Source: an uncultured Bacteroides sp.
Lineage (GTDB): Bacteria; Bacteroidota; Bacteroidia; Bacteroidales; Bacteroidaceae
Direction: 5' to 3'
Assembly: GCF_937912035.1 (NCBI RefSeq)
Contig: NZ_CALDPF010000047.1
Location: 43,671 to 107,670 of the forward strand
Length of the DNA stretch: 64,000 nt
Part shown: positions 37,601-44,908 of the stretch, in pieces
Layout: the number at the start of each line of letters is the position of its first letter
Position numbering within the stretch: position 1 is the stretch's first letter
Made by a program: the position numbers and the translations under genes
The notes under the pieces: generated by a model
Database searches by the model: none
What the model was told of the DNA's origin: nothing
What the model saw: the letters and a program-made list of their open reading frames with translations, nothing else

Positions 37601-37899
37601 ACTTGAATTCATATTTACCTCGTCCAGTATACGATGATAAAAATGTACAATGTCAGACTAGATATTTGCAGAATGCTGCATATATTCGTTTGAAGAATCT
37701 TTCTATAGGTTATACTTTATCTCCTGAGTTAACAGCTAAATTAGGAGTTCAAAAGATTAGAGTTTATTTTTCAGGAGAAAATTTATGGACAGGTACAAGT
37801 TTGGCTAAACAATTTGATCCTGAAACAATCGGAACAAATAAGGGAAATGCTTACCCATTATCAAAAACATTGTCTTGCGGTTTAAGTTTAACATTCTAA
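34615..37899 (+). CDS. SusC/RagA-type TonB-dependent outer-membrane transporter
   Basis: A 1094-residue protein with a signal peptide, a carboxypeptidase-D-like N-terminal extension (VTGTVTDYSGEAIIGANVLEKGTSNGTITDFEGKFLLEV, about 38-76), a TonB-box region (SEVVVVGFGTQKKVNLTGAVDVID) and a plug domain (RPVSNAAQALQGIVPGLQIS; SINPQDIESISVLKDAAASSIYGSRAPFGVILVTTK). A 22-strand-type barrel follows, ending in a C-terminal phenylalanine (SCGLSLTF). It imports oligosaccharides across the outer membrane with its SusD lid (next gene, 11-base gap), powered by TonB. It starts with two methionine codons, ATGATG; I use the first. Confidence 0.97.
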   Translation: MMKKTGFMNKSIIWIYLCILIICNTDFIFAQSMQRITVTGTVTDYSGEAIIGANVLEKGTSNGTITDFEGKFLLEVSSEKSKLQISYIGFDTQEFTVGNRKDITIKLSENSQALSEVVVVGFGTQKKVNLTGAVDVIDSKQLQERPVSNAAQALQGIVPGLQISQGSGSVESRPSINIRGTATIGEGTSGSPLVLIDGMEADLNSINPQDIESISVLKDAAASSIYGSRAPFGVILVTTKSGKDGKVSINYNNNFRFNTPVRMNHMMNSVDFATWVNDTHINNGDSKYFGIKADGDSNDRFTQILDYYYAKPYSPGVRIKEDGTFIYAHPSYNNAGQWNGGFSNGIDDVDWYEMLYKDWSFSQEHNFSASGGSKKFNYYASGSFFDQNGFLKLGAEDLQRYTATVKINSELTNWLKFRYTMRFTREDYNRPAALTDWLYESLAYKAWPVLPAYDRNGNPFYSDNTSVWALEYGGSDRTQTDNTYHQFGLTFEPIKNWLTNIDFNYRIKAANRHWDKQPYINYDINGAPYFRDPKSNVHEDFLKNNYYNFNARTEYSFSISEKHNFHVLAGMQIEDLKQTKFGLQRSGIMIYDKPEVNITSGLENGEMVPPSVNGERNEWATVGVFGRLNYDYMGKYLLEANVRGDGSSRFRKGNQWKVFPSLSLGWNIAQEDFFDKARDIMNTFKIRLSYGSLGNQNTDNWYYTYQTISATPASGSWLQNGSKPNLASAPGLVSETLTWETIETYNIGLDWGFLNNRLTGSFNWYIRNTKDMVGKAPALPDILGTAVPSTNNTDLSTKGWELNIGWRDRLSNGLSYGANFMLYDSRTKITRYPNNPTNSIDTYIEGSYIDEIWGYETIGIAKTKEEMENHLATLPNGGQESLGSSWDAGDIMYKDLNGDGKISGGAGTINDPGDRKIIGNRTPRFQFGLDLNAAWKGFDVRLFFQGVMKRDYWQGSGYLFGVTNSDMWVACGLDNVNDYFRDENTWSVQEGYRNVNLNSYLPRPVYDDKNVQCQTRYLQNAAYIRLKNLSIGYTLSPELTAKLGVQKIRVYFSGENLWTGTSLAKQFDPETIGTNKGNAYPLSKTLSCGLSLTF

Positions 37900-37910
37900 A
37901 AACTATAATT

Positions 37911-39932
37911 ATGAAACAGAGTATAAAATTAATATCTTTGTTGGTTTGCCTAGGAGGTACTTTTGTATCGTGTGAGGATTTATTGGATCAACAACCACCT
38001 TCATACATTGTTCCTGAAGATTATTATAGATCTGAAGATCAAGTAGAAGCATGTGCTAACAAATTCTATTCTGATGTATTACCTTCTCACAGTGGAAGTT
38101 ATGGTATATACGGTTGGGATAGTGGAACTGATAATCAATCTGGAATGAATGCTGATAATAAATATGCAGTAGGACAATGGAAAGTTGGTATGACAAATGG
38201 TGAATGGGCATGGGGGACAATACGTGATATAAACTATCAGTTGAACGCCATATTGAATTTGTATAATCAGGGACTAATATCAGGAACAGACAAGAATATA
38301 AGGCAATATATAGGGGAAATGTACTTCTTCCGTGCTTACAGGTATTTTGGATTATTACAAAAATGGGGGGATCTTCCTATTCTGACTCAAGCCTTACCTG
38401 ATAATGAAGCTGTGTTAGTTGCTGCAAATAAACGTAGGCCGCGTAATGAAGTTGCTAGATTTATTGTTAATAATTTGGATACAGCATTAGTCTACATGAG
38501 TGAGGATTTTGATAAACGCCGTACTCGTGTTTTACCAGATGTCGCAAAATTGGTAAAATCTCGTGTAGCTTTGTTTGAAGCTTCTTGGTTGAAGAATTTT
38601 AAAGGAACTCCGTTTGTTCCAAACGGTGAAGGTTGGCCTGGTAAGAGTAAGGATTATAATTCGGATTATGAATATCCTACAGGGAATATTGATAATGAGA
38701 TAGACTTTTTCTTGAAGCTTGCTGTTGAAGCTTCTGAAAGTGTTGCTGAAAAGTACAAAAATCAATTGGTGCAGAATACAGGTACAATACCTCAGAGCGA
38801 AACAGATCCTATAAATCCATATTTTGATATGTTTGGAACTATAGATATGTCTGGTTATCCTGAAATACTTTTGTGGAGAGAGTATAGTGAGGCATTGGGG
38901 ATCACAAATGGTGTTGAAGTCGCAATTCAGCGTGGTAATTATGGAATGGGAGTAACACGTAGTATGGTGGAAGGTTTTCTAATGGCTGATGGTAAACCTA
39001 TTTATGCTCAACATGATGGTTATGTTTATGATGATAACTCTATTGCAAAAGTACGACAGAATCGTGATCCACGTTTAACTATTTTTTTGAAGGAACCAGG
39101 GCAAATTAATACATTTAAAAATATGGATAATCCTGCTACAATGTATATCCCTGTTGAGCCAAATCCTGATATTACACATGGTTCGTTGGATAGAATTTAT
39201 AAGACAGGATATGCACTGCGTAAAGGTGGAACATTTGACCGTGCTCTATGCGAAAATTCAAGAAGTTATAATGCTGCTGCTTGTTTTCGTGCAACAGAGG
39301 CTTTGCTGAATTATATTGAGGCTCAATATCTGTTGTCAGGAGATATTAATTCAGGAAGAATTTTGGAATATTGGAAAATAATTAGAGAAAAAGCTGGATT
39401 TAAAGGTAATGCAATAGATCCTTTTACAACTATTAATGCAACAGTCATGTCTAATGAAGTATTGGATTGGGGGGCTTATACGGCAGGTGCTTTATTGACA
39501 GATCCTATACTTTATAATATTCGTCGTGAACGTCGTTGCGAGTTAATGGCAGAAGGTTTACGTTGGATGGACTTGATACGTTGGCGTTCATTGGATCAGA
39601 TGATAACAGAGAACTATCATGTTGAAGGTTTTCATTTGTGGAACTCTGATATGACTGAGTGGTATGATTTTAATTCTAACAGTTATGATGGAAGTGGAAG
39701 TGCTGTCGTGTCAAGTCCTGAATTGAGTGAATATTTAAGACCTTATGAAAAAAATATGACTTCAGGTAATTTGTTCCGTGATGGTTATACTTGGTCTATG
39801 GCACACTATTTACAACCTCTGCCTATCAAACAGTTCCAATTGACATCAAGTGACCATTCTTCAGTTGATTTGTCGCCATTATATCAGAATCCATATTGGC
39901 CTACTGTTGCTGATATGCCAGCAGAACAATAA
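37911..39932 (+). CDS. SusD/RagB-family surface glycan-binding lipoprotein
   Basis: I start at the ATG at 37911 (673 residues), which gives MKQSIKLISLLVCLGGTFVSCEDLLDQQPP with lipobox FVSC. The open frame extends 12 codons upstream into susC without a signal-like start. SusD features: the N-terminal PPSYIVPEDYYRSEDQVEACANKFY, TPR-like helices (IGEMYFFRAYRYFGLLQKWGDLP), and the C-terminal NIRRERRCELMAEGLRWMDLIRW. It caps the SusC barrel and binds the glycan at the cell surface. A hairpin at 39950-39978 follows. Confidence 0.95.
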   Translation: MKQSIKLISLLVCLGGTFVSCEDLLDQQPPSYIVPEDYYRSEDQVEACANKFYSDVLPSHSGSYGIYGWDSGTDNQSGMNADNKYAVGQWKVGMTNGEWAWGTIRDINYQLNAILNLYNQGLISGTDKNIRQYIGEMYFFRAYRYFGLLQKWGDLPILTQALPDNEAVLVAANKRRPRNEVARFIVNNLDTALVYMSEDFDKRRTRVLPDVAKLVKSRVALFEASWLKNFKGTPFVPNGEGWPGKSKDYNSDYEYPTGNIDNEIDFFLKLAVEASESVAEKYKNQLVQNTGTIPQSETDPINPYFDMFGTIDMSGYPEILLWREYSEALGITNGVEVAIQRGNYGMGVTRSMVEGFLMADGKPIYAQHDGYVYDDNSIAKVRQNRDPRLTIFLKEPGQINTFKNMDNPATMYIPVEPNPDITHGSLDRIYKTGYALRKGGTFDRALCENSRSYNAAACFRATEALLNYIEAQYLLSGDINSGRILEYWKIIREKAGFKGNAIDPFTTINATVMSNEVLDWGAYTAGALLTDPILYNIRRERRCELMAEGLRWMDLIRWRSLDQMITENYHVEGFHLWNSDMTEWYDFNSNSYDGSGSAVVSSPELSEYLRPYEKNMTSGNLFRDGYTWSMAHYLQPLPIKQFQLTSSDHSSVDLSPLYQNPYWPTVADMPAEQ

Positions 39933-39949
39933 GTGTGATTGTTAATAAT

Positions 39950-39978
39950 ATCGGGATTATGAATTTCATAGTCCCGAT
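39950..39978 (+). terminator. Hairpin terminator after the SusC/SusD pair
   Basis: ATCGGGATTATGA (39950-39962) and TCATAGTCCCGAT (39966-39978) form a 13-bp stem with one G-T pair and a 3-base loop, followed by the T-rich TCTAATTCTTAT. Probably a partial terminator setting the susCD level above the downstream genes. Confidence 0.65.
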
Positions 39979-40077
39979 TCTAATTCTTATAATATGTATC
40001 AGAGATATAAAGTACTATTATAGGAAATGCACAACATCTTGTACAACCTTTCGATTTAATATTTTTGATTACACAAT

Positions 40078-42462
40078 ATGAGAAAATTATTTTTTCTAGG
40101 GATGTTTTTTTGTTCCTTTTTTTCTTTTGCAAAAAAAGATATATCTTATTCTGTAGATTCTGTAGGATTAATATCATCATTAAATTTTTATGGCAGAAAA
40201 GAAATTTGTTTTAGAAAAGATGAATTTAGTGGTCCTTCTCTATGGCTTAACGGTAAACGTTTATCAATAAAAGAATTAGAGCAATCAAATGGTATTTATG
40301 GATTTAATGATTCTATATCTTATAAAATAGTCTATAATATTGAAGATGAAAAATTCAAGATTGATGTGACATGTAAAAATCTTTTACAGGAAGAATTAAA
40401 AAATGTTCAGTTGTCTTTAAGACTTGGAATAAATACAGAAATGTTGTCTTATCCTGATTGGCATGATGTATTTTTTCCTACTTTAATGCGTTGCGAAAAA
40501 ACGCATTTCTGGGGATATATGATGACTCCTCTTGGGCGTATTCTTACGATAACAAGTCCTGATGCGATAGCATCATATCATTTACATTATAACAACTCTA
40601 AAAATAAGATAAGCTTTGCAAATGGGCATCGTATTCGTACAATATCTTTGGATTTGCTTAATCCTGGACCTTTGCCGGACAGACATACACAGAATTTGTC
40701 TTTGAAAGTCGGTGAATCACGTTCATGGACTATATATCTGGAAGAGGTTGAAAAATTGAAGGATATACCCACTGCAGTATCAGTAAATAGCAGAGCTCCA
40801 ATGTTTCAGGCTGATTATTATACATTACCTGTTAATCGGAAATCTTCAGTTCTTATTTATTCTAATACATCTCCAAGGTTGGATATAACATTACCTAACG
40901 GAGTTAAAATCCCAAAACTTGTGAAAAAAGTAGGAAGAGATATCTATGAGACTGAGATTTATATGGATATGGAGGGTATTTATACTCTAACATCTATCAA
41001 TAAAGATGGTAAACAGACAGAAATGAAACTTTCATGTATAAGTGAAAGATATTCAGATTACATAAAAGCGGCACGTGTGGCTTCATTGAGATATCAGCAA
41101 AAGACAAACACTAACGCTGAGTGTTGGTATGGACTTTTCTCTGCTTTTATAGCTCGTGAACATTTTCCAAATGAGGACCTTGATTTGAAAATTGAAAAGG
41201 TGTTTAATCAAATTAATAAAATTACTTTTAATCAGGAAACACATTTGCCGTTGAATAATCCAATGCGTATTCAGGATACGGCATTGAAAGCAGCTCTTTG
41301 GGCCCAATTCTATAGGGCGACTGGTAATATATCTTACTTGAGGTGGGCCTCTGATCTTGCAGATTTTGTTATGACAACTCAACTTAGGTGGGAATGGGAT
41401 ACAGTATTGAGAAATTTAGAAACAGATGGTGCATATCGTTCTGGAAAGACTCATTATACTTCTGTTATTTATATAGCAAAAGCAATAATGGAAGTTATGA
41501 GAGAGGAAAAGATTCTTATATCTTCTGATATTACAGGCGAGTGGGAGCATAGGTATAATCGTCATTATGCTTCTGTAAAAATGGCTATGGATGAACTGGC
41601 CAGAAATTTGGATAATATACAGACTGAAGGTGAGATGACGTTTGAAGATGGTATGATTTCGTGTTCATACACTCAATTGTCTGAATTTGCATTACTTCAT
41701 CCAGAAGGCTCTTTGGAAAGGAAATATTATACTGAGGCTGCAGAGAAAATGGCAAATATGCATCGTTGTTTATCGCAGATTATAGTTCCAGATTCTAGAA
41801 TGAATGGTGGCTCTTTAAGATTTTGGGAATCGCAGTATGATATTCTAACTATGCCTAATATGATGACTTCTCCTCACGGTTGGTCTGCATGGCGCATATA
41901 TGGTTTGAGAAATCTTTATTTGCTTACCGGTAAATATGAGTATTTGAAACAAATGATAAACTCAATAGGTACTTGCATTCAATTAATTAATCCACTGACA
42001 GCAGAACTTAATTGGGCTTTTGTTCAGGATCCGTATTTAAGAGTGCGGAGGTTTGTCCCTGATGAATCTAGACCGGGTAAAGGTAAACATGTAGAGCAGA
42101 TAGTAGGTGAGCAATATATGCCAATGATTAGTGACTGGTATAAAGCTGATACGACAAAAATGGTCTCGTCATTTGGAAAATTTGATGGTGGATGTTGTGA
42201 TAATGATGTGCATGAGATTTTCAAATGCCTTGGAGAAGTTTTGCTGACATCTGCTTATGTTTATGAAAATGATAAGGGAGAAATCATTTGTCATAATTGT
42301 AATTTGCATAAAGTAAATGGGGAATATATTGTCATGCCTAATGAGGATTGTATAAACAAAATACATTTCAATTTGCGGAATAAAAATAGCGTAAAGATAG
42401 TTTATAAGGACAAATCTAAAACTATATTTGATTTTATTCATGGTTGGATTTTATTGAAGTAA
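40078..42462 (+). CDS. Secreted PUL protein of unknown family (candidate glycan-active enzyme)
   Basis: I do not recognise a family. The 794 residues start with a signal peptide (MRKLFFLGMFFCSFFSFAKK). Residues about 20-320 look beta-rich (PLGRILTITSPDAIASYHLHY). About 325-735 look helical and repetitive in the manner of an (alpha/alpha)n toroid (NTNAECWYGLFSAFIAREHF, DTALKAALWAQFYRATGNISYLRWASDLADF, TDGAYRSGKTHYTSVIYIAKAIMEVM, SPHGWSAWRIYGLRNLYLLTGKYEYLKQM). A short beta tail follows. Candidate active or metal residues: E348/C349, H459, E519 and E523, H600, C706/C707 with H712. Beta-then-toroid order is seen in several glycoside hydrolases and phosphorylases and in some lyases. A -7-like TATTTTTG (40060-40067) lies only 10 bases before the ATG, so any local transcript would be nearly leaderless. 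Confidence 0.6.
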   Translation: MRKLFFLGMFFCSFFSFAKKDISYSVDSVGLISSLNFYGRKEICFRKDEFSGPSLWLNGKRLSIKELEQSNGIYGFNDSISYKIVYNIEDEKFKIDVTCKNLLQEELKNVQLSLRLGINTEMLSYPDWHDVFFPTLMRCEKTHFWGYMMTPLGRILTITSPDAIASYHLHYNNSKNKISFANGHRIRTISLDLLNPGPLPDRHTQNLSLKVGESRSWTIYLEEVEKLKDIPTAVSVNSRAPMFQADYYTLPVNRKSSVLIYSNTSPRLDITLPNGVKIPKLVKKVGRDIYETEIYMDMEGIYTLTSINKDGKQTEMKLSCISERYSDYIKAARVASLRYQQKTNTNAECWYGLFSAFIAREHFPNEDLDLKIEKVFNQINKITFNQETHLPLNNPMRIQDTALKAALWAQFYRATGNISYLRWASDLADFVMTTQLRWEWDTVLRNLETDGAYRSGKTHYTSVIYIAKAIMEVMREEKILISSDITGEWEHRYNRHYASVKMAMDELARNLDNIQTEGEMTFEDGMISCSYTQLSEFALLHPEGSLERKYYTEAAEKMANMHRCLSQIIVPDSRMNGGSLRFWESQYDILTMPNMMTSPHGWSAWRIYGLRNLYLLTGKYEYLKQMINSIGTCIQLINPLTAELNWAFVQDPYLRVRRFVPDESRPGKGKHVEQIVGEQYMPMISDWYKADTTKMVSSFGKFDGGCCDNDVHEIFKCLGEVLLTSAYVYENDKGEIICHNCNLHKVNGEYIVMPNEDCINKIHFNLRNKNSVKIVYKDKSKTIFDFIHGWILLK

Positions 42463-42489
42463 TAGGATAAAATTCAGATCCGTTATTTT
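42461..42489 (+). terminator. Weak hairpin after the unassigned gene
   Basis: AATA-GGAT (42461-42468) can pair with ATCC-(GT)-TATT (42478-42487) with a 2-base bulge and 9-base loop, followed by TTG. Too weak to be sure of termination. Confidence 0.25.
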
Positions 42490-42606
42490 GTTGATTTGTG
42501 GCTTTTCGTGATTAGTATAGCTGTTTATTAATAGTTAGAGTGAATGTTGAATTAATATAAGCTTATAATTTTTATTAGAATGTTTTATTGATAAATGAAA
42601 TGATAT

Positions 42607-44733
42607 ATGGTTCGTTTTTTTGTAATTAATATTTTAGGCTTTTTGCTCATTAGTTGTATTTCGAATAGAGAATATAGAATAAATGTTATTCCAAACCCCA
42701 TAGAATGTAATATCAATACTAATAGGGTATTAAAAGTTGATTCAACCTTAGTTTTTACTGATAGAATAGATAGTATCTTGTCGGTTTATAAGGATACTTC
42801 ATTTGTTGATTTTGGTCCTGAAGGTTATGGTTTGGAAGTGAATGATAAAGGAGTATTTGTTTATACACAATCAGATGCCGGTCTTTTTTATGCTAAAAAT
42901 ACTCTTAGACAATTGTTTCATAATGGAGAAATTCCTTTTGTGGAGATAAAAGATAAACCAAGATTTCCTTATCGAGGACTAATGCTTGATGTGTCAAGGC
43001 ATTTTTTTACAAAGGAAGAAATAAAAAATCTTCTTGACATAATGTCTTTTTATAAATTGAATACTTTCCATTGGCATTTGACTGATGATGGCGGATGGAG
43101 AATAGAAATAGAAAGTTATCCCAAATTGACGGAACAGGCCTCGTACAGAACAGCTTGGGAATGGAAACAATGGTGGAGAGAAGGTGGAAGATTCGTATCT
43201 GTTAATGAAGAGAAGAAATTTGGAGGTTTTTATACTAAAAGTGATATAAGAGAAATTGTAGATTATGCTTCTGAGAGAAATATTACAATAATACCTGAAA
43301 TAGAATTTCCCGGACATTCAAGGGAAGTTTTTGCTGCATATCCTGAATTATGTTGTTCCAAGAAACCTTATATACAGAATACCTTTTGTGTCGGTAACGA
43401 TTCTACATATATATTTATGGAGAAAGTGTTGAATGAGGTTATGGACTTGTTCCCTTCAAAATATATCCATATAGGTGGAGATGAGACAAATACAAAATAT
43501 TGGAAGTCTTGCCCTATGTGTCAGAAACTGATGATGAAGGAAGGGTTTGATGATATTCACTCTTTACACAAATATATTATTGGAAAGGCTGAGGATATTA
43601 TCAATAATAGAGGGAAAAGGTTGATAGGCTGGGATGAAATAGCAGATGAAGGTCTTGACAAATCTTCTGTAATTATGTCGTGGAGAGGAGAACAGGCAGG
43701 ACTGAAAGCCGCAGAAAATGGTTATGATGTGATTCTTTCTCCTTTACATTATTTATATCTTGATTATTTTCAGTCTTCTCCAGATAAAGAACCTTTGGCA
43801 CATGATGGATATACTCCTTTGAAAAAGGTTTTCACATATACTCCATTGCCGGATAGTCTTGATAATATAGTCAGTACTCATATATTGGGTGTACAGGGAA
43901 ATTTATGGACTGAGTGGATATCAGATAAAAGACATCTGGAATATATGGCTTTCCCACGTGCATTGGCTGTAGCCGAATTGGGTTGGAGTTATGGAAATAT
44001 GAGAACATGGGAGGAGTTTAGAGATTGTGTTGATACGCATATTGTCATGTTGAGGAATAAGGGTATAAATTCTTATAGACTTTCCGGTAATATTAGTTCA
44101 AGAATTATTTATGATGATAATAGAATGCTTTTGGAATTGGAATGTGAACGTGGAGATGTGGATATAAGATATTCTTTGGAAGGTGATACTTTATTTAATG
44201 GAGCAAATGAGTATATTGAACCAATAGAAATCAAAGATTCTCTTAAGATTCGTGCAGCTGCGTTTAAGGATAGAAATCGTATAGGTGATGTTTATTATGA
44301 TGTCATTTATAAAAATAAAGCTCATAATAAAAGTGTTTCAACTTCTTTGCACTGGAGTAATGAAAAAATACTCACTGATGGATATTTAGGTAGTAAAACT
44401 TATCTTGATGGCAGTTGGTTTAATTTTTCAGGAAATCAAGAGTTTATAGTTGATTTGGGTGAATCTTTTTTGATTAGTAAAATATCTACTCGTTGGATGC
44501 AATTGTGTGCTGGGGCTAGAAGATATTTGCCTGAGAATGTGGAATTTTATATTTCAGAGGATGGTAAAAACTATCAATTCGTGGGGGAGGTCAATAAAGA
44601 TAATTTAAAAGAAATTCCTGCATTACAATTTCAAAAGTTTGAGGTTAATGGAAATTGGAAATGTCGTTTTGTAAAAATGGTAGTAAAAAGTAATGGTGGT
44701 GGAATGTCTATAGATGAAATTTTAATAATTTGA
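42607..44733 (+). CDS. GH20 beta-hexosaminidase lipoprotein with C-terminal F5/8-type domain
   Basis: This 708-residue protein has lipobox LISC (MVRFFVINILGFLLISCISN), so it is membrane-anchored. GH20 features: an N-terminal GH20b-type domain to about 118; PYRGLMLDVSRHFFTKEEIKNLLDIMSFYKLNTFHWHLTDDGGWRIEI; PEIEFPGHS; and the catalytic pair D292-E293 in YIHIGGDETNTKYW; then MSWRGEQAG and WTEWI. The C terminus (about 585-708: VDLGESFLISKISTRWMQ, PENVEFYISEDGKNYQFVGE) matches a discoidin/F5-8 carbohydrate-binding fold. It removes terminal beta-GlcNAc or GalNAc. Such a residue is unusual for plant wall polysaccharides and points to a glycoprotein or host/microbial glycan. Confidence 0.92.
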   Translation: MVRFFVINILGFLLISCISNREYRINVIPNPIECNINTNRVLKVDSTLVFTDRIDSILSVYKDTSFVDFGPEGYGLEVNDKGVFVYTQSDAGLFYAKNTLRQLFHNGEIPFVEIKDKPRFPYRGLMLDVSRHFFTKEEIKNLLDIMSFYKLNTFHWHLTDDGGWRIEIESYPKLTEQASYRTAWEWKQWWREGGRFVSVNEEKKFGGFYTKSDIREIVDYASERNITIIPEIEFPGHSREVFAAYPELCCSKKPYIQNTFCVGNDSTYIFMEKVLNEVMDLFPSKYIHIGGDETNTKYWKSCPMCQKLMMKEGFDDIHSLHKYIIGKAEDIINNRGKRLIGWDEIADEGLDKSSVIMSWRGEQAGLKAAENGYDVILSPLHYLYLDYFQSSPDKEPLAHDGYTPLKKVFTYTPLPDSLDNIVSTHILGVQGNLWTEWISDKRHLEYMAFPRALAVAELGWSYGNMRTWEEFRDCVDTHIVMLRNKGINSYRLSGNISSRIIYDDNRMLLELECERGDVDIRYSLEGDTLFNGANEYIEPIEIKDSLKIRAAAFKDRNRIGDVYYDVIYKNKAHNKSVSTSLHWSNEKILTDGYLGSKTYLDGSWFNFSGNQEFIVDLGESFLISKISTRWMQLCAGARRYLPENVEFYISEDGKNYQFVGEVNKDNLKEIPALQFQKFEVNGNWKCRFVKMVVKSNGGGMSIDEILII

Positions 44734-44831
44734 GAACGTTTATATCCTTTTATTTAATAAAATATTATCACTTTGATATGACACTGTTAAGGTTTGTGGA
44801 AATTGAAGGTATTTAGTAAGTAAATATCTTT

Positions 44832-44839
44832 TATATTTG
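44832..44839 (+). promoter_or_regulatory. -7 promoter element upstream of the GH3 pair
   Basis: TATATTTG matches TAnnTTTG, 69 bases before the ATG at 44909, in a 175-base gap. No -33 TTTG at proper spacing is seen. Confidence 0.4.
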
Positions 44840-44908
44840 TCATATAAAGAGTATAATGTATTGGTTTATGATTAAAAAGACTATAACTGTGATATATATA
44901 ATATATTT

